Source: Campylobacter sp. MIT 12-8780 (GTDB lineage: Bacteria > Campylobacterota > Campylobacteria > Campylobacterales > Campylobacteraceae). From it: a stretch of DNA of 64,000 nucleotides. Under the pieces are notes generated by a model. The model searched no databases and had not been told where the DNA came from. It saw only the letters and a program-made list of their open reading frames with translations. The position numbers and the translations under genes were made by a program. Below are positions 47,234 through 56,649 of this stretch, one piece after another (positions within the stretch are counted from its first letter, which is position 1; the number at the start of each line of letters is the position of its first letter). The DNA lies in the NCBI RefSeq assembly GCF_006864535.1, contig NZ_QHLL01000004.1, positions 124,001 to 188,000 of the forward strand. The letters are read 5' to 3'.

Positions 47234-49315
47234 ATGAAAAACCTCATCATCGTAGAATCCCCAGCAAAAGCCAGAACTATAGGCAATTTCTTAGGTAAAG
47301 ATTATGAGGTTATCGCTTCAAAAGGGCATATTAGGGACTTGCCAAAAAGTAGTTTTGGTATTAAAATCGATGATGATAGCTTCACTCCAGAATACCGCAT
47401 CTCAAAAGATCACAGCGAGCTAGTAAAAGAGCTTAAAACAAAGGCAAAAAAAGCCAAGCAAGTCTATCTTGCAACTGATGAGGATAGAGAGGGTGAGGCT
47501 ATAGCTTATCATATTGCTAAAGCTATTGATAAAGATGAAAATTCCTTACCTCGCATAGTTTTTCATGAAATCACTCAAAGTGCGATTGAGCATGCCTTAA
47601 ACAACCCAAGAAAACTTGATATGAATTCAGTCAATGCCCAGCAAGCAAGGCGTTTGCTTGACCGTATAGTAGGCTATAAACTCAGCCCCTTGCTTGGACA
47701 AAAAATTCAAAAAGGGCTTTCAGCTGGCAGGGTGCAAAGTGCCGCGCTTAAGATCATCGTTGATAGAGAAAGGGAAATTAGAGCCTTTGTGCCACTTGAG
47801 TATTTTAGTATAGATATGGTTTTTGCTAAAGACTTAGAAGCTGAACTTGTTGAATTTGATAAAAAAAAGATAGAAAGACTCACACTTACGAACAAAGACA
47901 GAGCCAAACTCATCTTAGAAGCATGTAAAAAGGCTGAATTTAAGGTTACAAATATAGAAAGCAAAGAAAGAAAACTTCCAGCCCCACCGCCTTTTATGAC
48001 TTCAACCCTACAACAAAGCGCAAGCAATACACTTGGCTTTAATCCTAAAAAAACTATGATGATCGCTCAAAAGCTCTATGAGGGCGTAAAAACGCACGAA
48101 GGCGTGATGGGCGTGATCACTTATATGAGAACAGATAGCTTAAATTTAGCTAAAGAAGCCGTGCAAAGTGCAAGGGAATTTATAGAAAAAAACTATTCAA
48201 AGGCTTATTTACCAGCCAAACCTTTAGCGTATGCCACAAAGTCAAAAGGCGCTCAAGAAGCCCATGAAGCTATACGTCCTACGAATTTAAACTTTACTCC
48301 CCAAATTGCAGCACAATTTCTTGAAAAAGATGAACTTAGGCTTTATACTTTGATCTATAACCGCTTTTTAGCATGTCAAATGAATCCTGCCATATCATCA
48401 AATCAAAGCGTTTTTGTAAGTGGTGATAAGGCTGTGTTTAAGATCAGCGGACGCAAAATCCTTTTTGATGGGTATTATAAAGTATATGGGGATATGGATA
48501 AGGATAAAATTTTACCAGAATTAAAAATAGACCAAGCGCTAAAAACTCAAAAAATTGATATGAGTTCTCATCTTACTGAGGCTCCACCTCGTTATTCTGA
48601 AGCTGGGCTTGTAAAAAAGCTTGAAAGCCTAGGCATAGGACGCCCTTCAACTTATGCACCGACTATTTCTATACTCACAAGTCGTGATTATGTAAAGATA
48701 GATAAAAAACAGCTTGTGCCAAGTGAGGTTGCTTTTAGTGTGGTTGAGGTTTTAGAAAAGCATTTTGGCGATATAGTTGATGCTGAATTTACCTCAAAAC
48801 TTGAAAATACCCTTGATGAAATAGCTGAAAAAAAGGCAGATTGGCAAGAAACCTTAAAAGAATTTTACTATCCTTTTATGCGAAAAGTAGAAGAAGGCAA
48901 GACAAAAATCGCTAGTCAAAAAACCCTTATCAAGCTTGATGAAAGCTGCCCGCAGTGTGGGGGCGAGCTTGCTATCCGTAAGGGTAGATATGGGGAGTTT
49001 GTAGCGTGTTTAAATTTCCCAAAATGCAAATACTCAAGAAATTTAGAAAACAAAGAACAAGTCAAAAGCCCACAAAAAAAGGCTAATGGCACAGGTATTA
49101 TTTGTCCTGAATGTCAAAAAGGAGAGGTTGTTGAACGTTTTAGCAAGAGGGGTAAATTTTATGGTTGTAGTGAATACCCAAAATGCAAATTTGTCAGCAA
49201 TTATAAGCCAAGCGATGAAAAATGCGAGGAATGTGGCTCTTATATGATCATCAAAGAGCTTAAAAAAGGCACTTTTTTAGAATGCCCTAAGTGTAAAATC
49301 AAAAAGCAAATTTAA
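47234..49315 (+). CDS. topA: DNA topoisomerase I
   Basis: The 693-residue type IA topoisomerase relaxes negative supercoils. It shows the TOPRIM start KNLIIVESPAKARTIGNFLG, LATDEDREGEAIAYHI, and catalytic Tyr297 in VITYMRTDSLNL. Three C-terminal zinc ribbons follow: CPQCGGELAIRKG with CLNFPKC, CPECQKGEVVERF with CSEYPKC, and CEECGSYMIIKEL with CPKC. It is a single gene with its own terminator. Confidence 0.97.
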   Translation: MKNLIIVESPAKARTIGNFLGKDYEVIASKGHIRDLPKSSFGIKIDDDSFTPEYRISKDHSELVKELKTKAKKAKQVYLATDEDREGEAIAYHIAKAIDKDENSLPRIVFHEITQSAIEHALNNPRKLDMNSVNAQQARRLLDRIVGYKLSPLLGQKIQKGLSAGRVQSAALKIIVDREREIRAFVPLEYFSIDMVFAKDLEAELVEFDKKKIERLTLTNKDRAKLILEACKKAEFKVTNIESKERKLPAPPPFMTSTLQQSASNTLGFNPKKTMMIAQKLYEGVKTHEGVMGVITYMRTDSLNLAKEAVQSAREFIEKNYSKAYLPAKPLAYATKSKGAQEAHEAIRPTNLNFTPQIAAQFLEKDELRLYTLIYNRFLACQMNPAISSNQSVFVSGDKAVFKISGRKILFDGYYKVYGDMDKDKILPELKIDQALKTQKIDMSSHLTEAPPRYSEAGLVKKLESLGIGRPSTYAPTISILTSRDYVKIDKKQLVPSEVAFSVVEVLEKHFGDIVDAEFTSKLENTLDEIAEKKADWQETLKEFYYPFMRKVEEGKTKIASQKTLIKLDESCPQCGGELAIRKGRYGEFVACLNFPKCKYSRNLENKEQVKSPQKKANGTGIICPECQKGEVVERFSKRGKFYGCSEYPKCKFVSNYKPSDEKCEECGSYMIIKELKKGTFLECPKCKIKKQI

Positions 49316-49335
49316 GCCTTTTGGCTTGCTTTTTT
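49314..49335 (+). terminator. topA terminator
   Basis: AAGCC (49314-49318) and GGCTT (49323-49327) form a short stem starting in the stop codon, followed by GCTTTTTT. Outer AAAAAGC/GCTTTTT arms can extend it. Confidence 0.55.
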
Positions 49336-49408
49336 AGCTCTACCTTAAAAAACTACAAATTTTTAACTTCATAAAATATAAAAACACTTCATTTTATTTG
49401 CTTTTTGT

Positions 49409-49414
49409 CGATTT
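49409..49414 (+). promoter_or_regulatory. Possible sigma-28 -10 element (CGATTT)
   Basis: CGATTT lies 33 bases before the ATG of the EF-hand protein at 49448, a normal distance for a transcription start about 25 bases upstream of the gene. It fits the CGATWT core of Campylobacter FliA promoters; no strong -35 is visible. Confidence 0.4.
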
Positions 49415-49447
49415 TAGTGCAAAATAAGAGTAAAAAAGGATATAAAA

Positions 49448-50629
49448 ATGAGCTTAGTGAATTTAAAAGGTTCTGTTCTTGATTATTCAGGGAAAAACAA
49501 TACAACTAAGCTCAATTTTGCAAATACGACTTTTGATGTTTCAAAGGGTTTGGGTTCTACTATTTATAACTCTTTAAAATCAAATTTTAGCTCAGGAAGC
49601 TTAAGCGAAGAAGAGGTAAAAAAGCTTGAAAATACTTCACATACAAATTCTCAAGTAAACAATGCTCAAAGCCATCTTCAAACCATTTATTTTAAGGATC
49701 CTCTTACAGGAGCAGCTGTTAAATCAGCTCTAAGCGAAGAAAGTTTAAATACCTTAAGAGAAAATTTTGGAAATGAAAATGTATCTAAAATAGGACAAGC
49801 TTATATCTTGAGTGGTGAGGCTGAAAGTTTTGTTTCTGGTTGGTATGGAGATATTGCTTATACAAGAGGATATTTAAGTGCTGATGCGGATAAAAATGGC
49901 TTTTTGGAGCAAAGCGAGCTTGATGAAACAAGGAGTGGTTATGGGCATAAAAGCTTGGCTATGCTTGTTGGAACAGAAATTTTATCAGTTTCTGTGGAAA
50001 GTATAGTTAGTTACTCAAAACTTAGCAGGTTAAAAGAAAAAAATAAAACACTTTATGAAAATGGCAAATTTGCTGCTTCTACCATAGCTCTTGAACTTGA
50101 TAAAACTATAAAAAATGATAAAAATTTAGATGGAAAAATAGTTTACGAAGAAGCCTTTAGTGAAGAAGAAATAATCACAGCCCTCGAGGATAATTTACAA
50201 TACGCCTACGATAATAGAGAAAAAGTAGAAGCACAGCTTAACTTTGACTATCTTAATTATGTGCTTGAAAGTGCTAAGGCTGTTATTGATGATAAATTAG
50301 AAAGTATAAAGGACAAGCTAAGAAACAATGAGGATTTTAACACTCTTAGCAAAGAAGAACAAAAACTTTTAAAAGAATTTCTTCCTCAAGCTTTTGATGA
50401 AAACGCTCAATTTGATAAAACAAGTTTTGATAAACTTATGCAAAAAGAAGAGCAAGAATTTATAGAAAAAAGCCTAAAATATCTTGGTTTAGATGAAAAC
50501 TCAGATCAAACACAACTTGATTATGCCAAGCTTAAAGCAGTGATGAAAGAGCTAAGAACAACTTTTTTACAAGCTTATTCTGCTAATGAAGCAGGCAAGA
50601 TCAATGGTATTTTAAATACTTGGGCTTAA
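49448..50629 (+). CDS. EF-hand protein, candidate flagellum-coexpressed secreted factor (paralogue B)
   Basis: The 393-residue protein has no signal peptide. It carries two canonical EF-hand loops, DADKNGFLEQSE (146-157) and DKNLDGKIVYEE (224-235), so calcium binding is likely. Residues 81-133 (YFKDPLTG, LSEESLNTLRENF, LSGEAESFVSGWY) are homologous to residues 44-97 of the protein at 26746. The N-terminal 75 residues are Ser/Asn-rich and look unstructured, as in substrates secreted through the flagellar export system. The C-terminal half is helical. No named family is recognised; C. jejuni Fed/Cia-type proteins are a possible comparison. Confidence 0.72.
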   Translation: MSLVNLKGSVLDYSGKNNTTKLNFANTTFDVSKGLGSTIYNSLKSNFSSGSLSEEEVKKLENTSHTNSQVNNAQSHLQTIYFKDPLTGAAVKSALSEESLNTLRENFGNENVSKIGQAYILSGEAESFVSGWYGDIAYTRGYLSADADKNGFLEQSELDETRSGYGHKSLAMLVGTEILSVSVESIVSYSKLSRLKEKNKTLYENGKFAASTIALELDKTIKNDKNLDGKIVYEEAFSEEEIITALEDNLQYAYDNREKVEAQLNFDYLNYVLESAKAVIDDKLESIKDKLRNNEDFNTLSKEEQKLLKEFLPQAFDENAQFDKTSFDKLMQKEEQEFIEKSLKYLGLDENSDQTQLDYAKLKAVMKELRTTFLQAYSANEAGKINGILNTWA

Positions 50630-50647
50630 ATCCTTTTAACTTATATG

Positions 50648-50666
50648 CATTCATTTTTTATGAATG
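50648..50666. terminator. Hairpin between the EF-hand gene and queC
   Basis: CATTCAT (50648-50654) and ATGAATG (50660-50666) form a perfect 7-bp stem with a T5 loop in the 68-base convergent gap. It may end both transcripts, although there is no long U run. Confidence 0.4.
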
Positions 50667-50697
50667 AAACAAAGTTGATATAAATTTGTAGCGAGTA

Positions 50698-51369
50698 TCA
50701 AATATACTCTATCTTATCTTTTTGCCCAGCCTCGCTAAAGCCTTTTAAACGCAACAAACAGCTATCACAAGCCCCACAAGCCTTATCTTGTCTTTCATAA
50801 CAGCTCCAAGTTAGTTCTAAAGGCACTTTTTCTTTTAAGGCAAGCTTGACTATATCAGCTTTTTTAAGATGAATTAGGGGAGTTTTTATCTGCGTTTTTA
50901 GCTTTGTAGCCCTGCCTTCGTTGATAAAAGCTTCAGCTTTTTTGATAAAAGCTTCAGTGCAATCAGCATAACCGCTACTATCTTCTTCAACCACGCCTAT
51001 GAAAATCGCCTCGCATTCATGCTTTTCAGCTAAGGCTGCAGCTATACTTAAAAAAATGCCATTCCTAAAAGGCACATAAGTATTTGGCGTTTCATTTGCA
51101 CCAAATTCATTTTTAGGTATCTCAAGATTAGTATCAGTAAGCGAATTTGCTCCTATAATCTTGATAAAATCAGTATTTAAAATATAGCGATTGTTTAAGC
51201 TTATACCCAAATCCTCGCAAATTGCTTCAAAACAAGCCCTTTCTTTTTCTTGCGTTCTTTGAGCATAGTCAAAATGCAAAGCCACAAGCTCAAAACCTTC
51301 TTTTTTTGCCAGATACGCACAAGTTGTGCTATCCATGCCTCCACTGATGATACATAAAGCTTTTTTCAC
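50698..51369 (-). CDS. queC: 7-cyano-7-deazaguanine synthase QueC
   Basis: The 223-residue enzyme makes preQ0 from carboxydeazaguanine in queuosine synthesis. The PP-loop is [13 protein letters not shown] (6-18), and the zinc site is the C-terminal cluster [15 protein letters not shown]. The preceding pathway enzymes QueD and QueE are encoded at 55086-56413. It is divergent from ybeY. Confidence 0.95.
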   Translation of the reverse strand: MKKALCIISGGMDSTTCAYLAKKEGFELVALHFDYAQRTQEKERACFEAICEDLGISLNNRYILNTDFIKIIGANSLTDTNLEIPKNEFGANETPNTYVPFRNGIFLSIAAALAEKHECEAIFIGVVEEDSSGYADCTEAFIKKAEAFINEGRATKLKTQIKTPLIHLKKADIVKLALKEKVPLELTWSCYERQDKACGACDSCLLRLKGFSEAGQKDKIEYI

Positions 51370-51422
51370 GATTTTCCTTAAGATTTTGATATAATAAAGG
51401 CTATTTTATCAAAAGGAATTCA

Positions 51423-51836
51423 ATGATACTTTGCCAAGAGGATATGGATTGTGATTTTTTACAAATTTTAGCTGATGAGCTAAGCACTAAGGATATAGAA
51501 CTTCTTTTAGTGGATAATGAAGCGATGAAAAAGATCAATTTCGAGCAAAGAGGGATTGATAAAAGCACTGATGTATTATCTTTTCCGCTTTTAGATGAGT
51601 TTGATTTCAATTTACCACTTGGAAGTATAGTTATTAACACAGAACTAGCCGAGCAAACAGCTAGCAAGCTAGGACACAGCAAGCAAGAAGAGCTGGCTTT
51701 GCTTTTTTTGCACGGACTTTTACACTTGCTTGGTTATGATCATGAAGCGGATCAAGGACAAATGAGAGCAAAAGAAGAAGAGCTTATCTTAAAATTTAAA
51801 CTCCCAAAAAGCCTTATTGTAAGAACTGAGGGCTAA
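51423..51836 (+). CDS. ybeY: Endoribonuclease YbeY
   Basis: The 137-residue protein is a zinc endoribonuclease that processes 16S rRNA and takes part in ribosome quality control. The metal site is His97, His101 and His107 in FLHGLLHLLGYDHEAD, and the upstream signature is RGIDKSTDVLSFPL. The ATG follows an AAAAGGAATTC site. Confidence 0.95.
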   Translation: MILCQEDMDCDFLQILADELSTKDIELLLVDNEAMKKINFEQRGIDKSTDVLSFPLLDEFDFNLPLGSIVINTELAEQTASKLGHSKQEELALLFLHGLLHLLGYDHEADQGQMRAKEEELILKFKLPKSLIVRTEG

Positions 51837-51859
51837 ATTTAATATTTATTTTAAGATAT

Positions 51860-53239
51860 TTATACTGCCTTTGCTTCTTGTAAATTCTTATTTTGCTTCA
51901 AGCTTCCTTTTTTAAACGCCCAAAAGATCACAGCCAAAGCTACAAAAAAGGAACAAAGCTCAGCCAAAGGATAGCTTAAAAATATACCCTTTATACCAAA
52001 AAAATTCGGCAAAATAAGAAAAAATATACACACAAAAACCAAAGTATAAGATATAGTGACGATAAATGAGCTTAAAGGCTTTTGCACGCTTTGAAAAAAG
52101 CTTGCTACGCTCATATTAAAGCCGATTAAAATAAAGCCTAGAAAATAAATCCGCATCGCCTCTATACACCCAGCTAAAAAATCCTCATCAATGCCACCAA
52201 ATTCATTTTTTTGTAAAAACAAAATGACTAAATGCTCGCTAAAAAGATAAGATAAAACATACATTAAACTTCCAAGCATAAGGCTAAACACGCAGCCAAA
52301 GCGGAGTATCTTAACAAGTCTTGCATATGCATTTGCGCCGTAATTAAAGCTCGCTATTGGCTGCACGGCTTGTGAAGCTGAAAGCAAGGCTGTAAATAGC
52401 ACTATACCAGAATACATCACGACGCTATATGTAGCGATTGCTCTATCTCCTCCTAAAGAGCCTAAGATATGATTGGCTATAAGCATAACAATGCTTGCGC
52501 TGAGCTCTGCACTAGCTTGAGCTATGCCATTTTGTGCGGATTTAAAAAGCGTAAAAAATTGAAAGACTTTGATAAAATAAATTTGTCCCTTTTTTGAGAT
52601 AAAATGCCAAAATAAGATCAAAAAGCCTATAAAATGCCCTAAAATCGTCGCTAAAGCCGATCCAAAAAGCCCCCATTCAAAAACAAAAATGAAAAAATAA
52701 TTCATCACAACATTACTTAAAGCCCCACTAATCATCGCTACCATAGCCAAAACAGGACGCTTATCATTCATCACAAAAATATCAAGCAAGGGGTGCAAAA
52801 CGATGACAAAAGAACCAAGAAAAATAACTTCAAGATACTCAGCAGCCAAAGGAGCTATGGTTTGACTTGCACCAAGAAAGATCACAATTTCATCACAAAA
52901 GAGAAAGAACACAAAGCCTAAAACTAAGCCACTAAGCAAAGCAAAATAAAACACAGAGCTAAAGATCAACCTTGCTTTTTCAGGCTCATTTTTACCAAGA
53001 TAATAAGAGCTTAAACTTGCTGCGCCTATGCTAAATAAAAGCTCATAAGCAATTAAAACAGGAAAAACAGGCCATGCTATACCAACAGCAGCAAGAGCGT
53101 CATTACCAAGCTTTTGCCCCACAAAAATGCCATCTATGGTAGAATAAGTAGAAAGTGCAAGCATAGCACAAAGTGAAGGGATAAAATACCTAAAATAAAG
53201 CTTAGCTATGCTGTGTTTTTCAAGATCGATTGCTTGCAT
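51860..53239 (-). CDS. MATE family efflux pump
   Basis: The 459-residue protein has twelve membrane segments in two six-helix halves, with YSTIDGIFVGQKLGNDALAA in the first and a matching QAVQPIASFNYGANAYARL in the second, as in the MATE multidrug antiporters (DinF/NorM-like). It probably exports cationic drugs against a proton or sodium gradient. The gene is a single unit; a TATAAT in the minus direction lies at 53263-53268. Confidence 0.88.
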   Translation of the reverse strand: MQAIDLEKHSIAKLYFRYFIPSLCAMLALSTYSTIDGIFVGQKLGNDALAAVGIAWPVFPVLIAYELLFSIGAASLSSYYLGKNEPEKARLIFSSVFYFALLSGLVLGFVFFLFCDEIVIFLGASQTIAPLAAEYLEVIFLGSFVIVLHPLLDIFVMNDKRPVLAMVAMISGALSNVVMNYFFIFVFEWGLFGSALATILGHFIGFLILFWHFISKKGQIYFIKVFQFFTLFKSAQNGIAQASAELSASIVMLIANHILGSLGGDRAIATYSVVMYSGIVLFTALLSASQAVQPIASFNYGANAYARLVKILRFGCVFSLMLGSLMYVLSYLFSEHLVILFLQKNEFGGIDEDFLAGCIEAMRIYFLGFILIGFNMSVASFFQSVQKPLSSFIVTISYTLVFVCIFFLILPNFFGIKGIFLSYPLAELCSFFVALAVIFWAFKKGSLKQNKNLQEAKAV

Positions 53240-53262
53240 GGTTGTCCCTTTTTGAAAGCGAA

Positions 53263-53268
53263 ATTATA
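53263..53268 (-). promoter_or_regulatory. -10 box of the MATE pump gene
   Basis: TATAAT on the minus strand in the context TTTTTAGCTATAATTTCG, 23 bases before the ATG. The T-rich run upstream fits Campylobacter sigma-70 promoters. Confidence 0.45.
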
Positions 53269-53424
53269 GCTAAAAAGGGTAAGCAAGACAAATCATCATT
53301 GACTTATCGTTTAAAAAAGAGAGGAGAGCAAAACACTCAAACAACTCATTTTATCATCATTAAGGTAAAGTTAGCAAAGTGGCTTAAAAGATAAAAATAC
53401 GAAAAAGAAAGAGGGCGATTTTGT

Positions 53425-54093
53425 TTAATCTTTGAGATTATACACGATAGGGATTTGAATTCGCACGCTTTTTTCGTATTGCGGGAAGTTTTTAGCAGCC
53501 CTAGCGATCACTTTAAGCACATTTGAGTCTAAAATTTCATGTCCTGAACTTTTGACTATCCTTACTTTATCAAGGGTTTGATTATGTAGCCAAACAAACT
53601 CAAGCAACACTTCACCACTTAAACGCATTTTGCGTGCTTGTCTTGGATAAGTCTTTCTTGCGGCTTCATCAATGGCTTTTTTGATCTCTCTTAAAAAAGG
53701 ATTGTCATCTTTGCCAAAAGCAAGTGTGCCAATTTGGGTTGGCGCATTATTATCAATCTGGGCTCCACCTGCTGGAGCTGAAGCTTTAGTAAGCTCTTCT
53801 TGAGGTTTTTCTTTTATACTTTTTCTAGCGTGTTTGTGAATTTCTCTCTTTTTTTGCTCTTTTTTATGTTCTTTCTTGCGTTCTTTTGGTTTGTCTTCTT
53901 CTGGTGCGGGTGGGGTATTGGCTTCGCCGACTTGATTGGTTTGTCCTTGTGCGATAAATTGACTCATCACTAAAGTAACACGATCATCGCCTTTGATCTC
54001 GCTTTTAAAAGGATCACCTAGCACAGCGAAAAGAAAAAGTGGCGAAAATATAAGACAGGTTAAAACAAAGGCTTGTTTTTGCGTGCTTTTCAT
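53425..54093 (-). CDS. tonB: TonB energy-transducing protein
   Basis: The 222-residue protein has an N-terminal membrane anchor (QAFVLTCLIFSPLFLFAVLG), a long Pro/Glu/Lys-rich spacer (PPAPEEDKPKERKKEHKKEQ) and a C-terminal TonB domain with YPRQARKMRLSGEVLLEFVW and SSGHEILDSNVLKVIARAAK. It spans the periplasm to power TonB-dependent receptors. It ends an exbB-exbD-tonB operon and overlaps exbD by 4 bases. Of the C. jejuni TonB systems it looks most like the Cj1628-Cj1630 set, from context. Confidence 0.9.
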   Translation of the reverse strand: MKSTQKQAFVLTCLIFSPLFLFAVLGDPFKSEIKGDDRVTLVMSQFIAQGQTNQVGEANTPPAPEEDKPKERKKEHKKEQKKREIHKHARKSIKEKPQEELTKASAPAGGAQIDNNAPTQIGTLAFGKDDNPFLREIKKAIDEAARKTYPRQARKMRLSGEVLLEFVWLHNQTLDKVRIVKSSGHEILDSNVLKVIARAAKNFPQYEKSVRIQIPIVYNLKD

Positions 54094-54482
54094 CTTGTTT
54101 GCCTTTCTGTGATGATTTGGAAATTCTCGTGTTCTTTGCCCTTAAGCAAATCAATGATTTGTATAAAGCTTTCAAATTTGGCGTCTTTATCAGCTTTAAG
54201 CTCGACAAGGGTTTTTTTATCAAGCTTGTTAAGCTCTTGTTCTAAGCTTTCTAAACTAATAGGCTTATCATCAAGATAAAATGAATTTTCTTCATCGATA
54301 GCGATGAGAAATTTTTCCTTATCATCATTTGCAGAAGTGGCAAATTCAGACTTTGGAAGCTCAACTTTGATCTGTCCGTGAGCGATAAAAGTTGAAATAC
54401 TTAAAACAATAGCAAGCAAAACAAGCATAATGTCTATAAAAGGCACTATGTTTAAACCCTCGTTTTTAGGCACTTTAATCAT
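54090..54482 (-). CDS. exbD: TonB-system proton channel subunit ExbD
   Basis: The 130-residue protein has one membrane helix with the essential Asp in LNIVPFIDIMLVLLAIVLS, then a periplasmic domain (DDKPISLESLEQELNKL, VELKADKDAKFESFIQIIDL). It overlaps exbB by 8 bases. Confidence 0.93.
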   Translation of the reverse strand: MIKVPKNEGLNIVPFIDIMLVLLAIVLSISTFIAHGQIKVELPKSEFATSANDDKEKFLIAIDEENSFYLDDKPISLESLEQELNKLDKKTLVELKADKDAKFESFIQIIDLLKGKEHENFQIITERQTR

Positions 54483-54906
54483 TTTTTGCGTCTTTGTTTT
54501 GATAATGTGAGCTTAAAATTGAAATTTTACGAAGCAAGGCATTATACGCCATCAAAGAAGGGATAGCCACTAAAAGCCCCAAAGCCGTAGCTTTTAAGGC
54601 TAAAGAAAGCCCTACGACTATGGATTTTACATCGATATTGCCTGAAAGCCCCATATCATAAAACACCACCATAATCCCAATAACCGTTCCTAAAAGTCCT
54701 ATATAAGGTGCATTTGAATAAATGATATATAAGGTTGTTAAATTTTCGCTCAAAGCATTATCAAATTCCTGCTGATTTTGATATTCGCTCATATTAATCT
54801 TTCTAAAAAAAAGCAGTCGTTCGATCACGCACCAAAGTGCTAAAAAAGCCATTATCCCAAGAATTCCTAAGATAATCCAATCAATATGAGCCTTTAAAAA
54901 TTCCAT
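54475..54906 (-). CDS. exbB: TonB-system proton channel subunit ExbB
   Basis: The 143-residue protein has three membrane helices, including APYIGLLGTVIGIMVVFYDM and ALKATALGLLVAIPSLMAYN, the MotA/TolQ/ExbB signature. It is a short ExbB, as in other Campylobacter, and first in the operon. Confidence 0.93.
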   Translation of the reverse strand: MEFLKAHIDWIILGILGIMAFLALWCVIERLLFFRKINMSEYQNQQEFDNALSENLTTLYIIYSNAPYIGLLGTVIGIMVVFYDMGLSGNIDVKSIVVGLSLALKATALGLLVAIPSLMAYNALLRKISILSSHYQNKDAKND

Positions 54907-55085
54907 AAAATATACCTTTTTAATTTTTCAATAAATATTTTAAAAAATATTATTAAAATTATATAGCAAGAAAACTAAATTTTGATTTAAACAATCAAAA
55001 ATAAATTTCATCGCTTTTTAACGATACATTTTGTTGTATCTTAGGTTATAATTATGTTTTTATTTTTTTAAAAAAGGGCGATGTT

Positions 55086-55835
55086 TTGCAGATTGTAGAG
55101 TATTTTTTAAGCATACAAGGTGAGGGTAAATTTGCTGGGAACTTAGCTTTGTTTGTGCGTTTTGCGGGCTGTAATTTTAACTGCTTTGGTTTTGGAGTAA
55201 AAAAACAAATGCAAGATAAAATCCTTGTGGGCTGTGATACCTTACGCGCTGTTTGGACAAAAGAATTTAAAAACTCTTATCAAGACTTAAGTGCTAAAGA
55301 GCTTTTAGATACAATTTCAACACTTATTCAAGATAAAAAACCTATCATCATTATCACAGGAGGCGAGCCCTTGCTTCATCATCAAAGTGCTGAATTTATC
55401 AGCTTTATCAAGGCTTTGCTTGAGAGTGGTTTTGAGGTGCATTTTGAGACAAATGCGAGTATTTTTATTGATTTTGATAAATTTCCACTTTATAAAAACT
55501 GCATTTTTGCTATGGGCGTAAAGCTTAGTAATAGCGGTTTAAGCCAAAAAGAACGACTTCATTTTGAGGCTATACAAGCGATCATTTCAAATGCTAAGAT
55601 GAGTTTTTATAAATTTGTTTTAGATGAAAAGATGATCGTTTCAAATAAGGCTTATGAGGAGATAGAATACATACTTGAAAAAGCCAAAGCTGAGGTTTTT
55701 TGTATGCCTATGGGGCATAATGAGCTTGAGCTTAAAACTAATGCTTTAAAAATTGCTGAATTTTGCATAAAAAATGGCTATAATTATTCAGATAGAATTC
55801 ACATCAGGCTTTGGGGAGAAAAAGAAGGCGTATGA
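55086..55835 (+). CDS. queE: 7-carboxy-7-deazaguanine synthase QueE (radical SAM)
   Basis: The 249-residue enzyme makes CDG from carboxytetrahydropterin in queuosine synthesis. It starts [18 protein letters not shown] with a TTG codon; the ATG at 55081 is in another frame. SAM-binding ITGGEPLLH is present. The cluster cysteines are unusual: Cys29 and Cys33 in [12 protein letters not shown], then Cys50 in [11 protein letters not shown], instead of CX3CX2C. It is first in a run of genes matching Cj0160c-Cj0148c and overlaps queD by 4 bases. Confidence 0.92.
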   Translation: MQIVEYFLSIQGEGKFAGNLALFVRFAGCNFNCFGFGVKKQMQDKILVGCDTLRAVWTKEFKNSYQDLSAKELLDTISTLIQDKKPIIIITGGEPLLHHQSAEFISFIKALLESGFEVHFETNASIFIDFDKFPLYKNCIFAMGVKLSNSGLSQKERLHFEAIQAIISNAKMSFYKFVLDEKMIVSNKAYEEIEYILEKAKAEVFCMPMGHNELELKTNALKIAEFCIKNGYNYSDRIHIRLWGEKEGV

Positions 55836-56413
55836 TTATACGAAAATTATTTGAGTTTGAAAACGCACACATCGTTAGATTTTGCACTTCAAAGCGGTGC
55901 AAAACGAGCATTCACGGGCATTCTTATAAGGTAGAAGTTTTGCTTGAAAGCAAGTTTTTAGATAATGCTGGTATGGTGTATGATTTTGGGCTTTTAAAAC
56001 AAGAAATTCGTCAGATCATCGATAGCTTTGATCATGCTATCACGCTTTTTAAAGATGACGATGAGGCGTATTTAAAAGATATGAAAAAGCATTCTAAACG
56101 TTGGGTGAGCTTGGGTGTAAATGCAAGTGCGGAGAATTTTTGTCGTGTATTTTTTGTGCTGATTGATACCTTGCTTTCAAAAACAAAAATGCAAAATGGC
56201 GAAAAAGGCGTAAATTTGCAAAGCATTATCGTGCATGAAACACGAAGCGGTTACGCACAAGGCTTTAAAGAAGATGCTTACAGCGAGCATTTACCGCCTA
56301 TAAAGCTTGATGAGATCGAGTTTTCAAAAGAAATTCAAAGCGATTGGGACGATGGGCTTTTTTTTGAAAAACTCAAAGGCGAGTATGAATTTATCAACAA
56401 AAAGGAGCTTTGA
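55832..56413 (+). CDS. queD: 6-carboxytetrahydropterin synthase QueD
   Basis: I choose the ATG at 55832, which overlaps the queE stop (ATGA); the frame could begin at 55811 but that would lie inside queE and add seven residues (MGRKRRR). The 193-residue protein has the zinc His in FENAHIVRF, and Cys23 with His28 and His30 in [12 protein letters not shown], and the acid motif near [14 protein letters not shown] and FDHAITLF. It is longer than E. coli QueD (about 120 residues), with an inserted middle region and a C-terminal extension. Confidence 0.9.
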   Translation: MIIRKLFEFENAHIVRFCTSKRCKTSIHGHSYKVEVLLESKFLDNAGMVYDFGLLKQEIRQIIDSFDHAITLFKDDDEAYLKDMKKHSKRWVSLGVNASAENFCRVFFVLIDTLLSKTKMQNGEKGVNLQSIIVHETRSGYAQGFKEDAYSEHLPPIKLDEIEFSKEIQSDWDDGLFFEKLKGEYEFINKKEL

Positions 56414-56649
56414 TGAAAAGTTATAAACAGCTTTGGATTTTATTGTTACTTTGTTTTTTTATCGCTTGTGGCGAAGATAAAAGTGAAAAAATCACGCCAA
56501 AGTTCAATGATACAAACATACTTATCGAGCAAGATGATGAAAAAAGCGAAGTCAATGATACTAATGTGCCTTTGCCGGTGCAAGATGATCTAAGCTTTGA
56601 GCTTAAATTTAAGGAATTTAAAAGCGGAGCAGTGTATGCAAATCTATGA
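56413..56649 (+). CDS. Small lipoprotein
   Basis: The 78-residue protein has a lipoprotein signal peptide with lipobox FFIACG, so Cys is lipidated and the rest is periplasmic or outer-membrane attached. The mature part is acidic and disordered (DDEKSEVNDTNVPLPVQDD) and contains EVNDT, which fits the Campylobacter N-glycosylation sequon D/E-X-N-X-S/T. The ATG at 56413 overlaps the queD stop (TGATG) and follows AAAGGAG. It sits where Cj0158c lies in C. jejuni. Function unknown. Confidence 0.7.
   Translation: MKSYKQLWILLLLCFFIACGEDKSEKITPKFNDTNILIEQDDEKSEVNDTNVPLPVQDDLSFELKFKEFKSGAVYANL

Noticed and set aside
55811-55831. Upstream start for queD
   Set aside because: It lies inside queE and adds a basic peptide absent from the family; ATG 55832 overlaps the queE stop in the usual coupled way.
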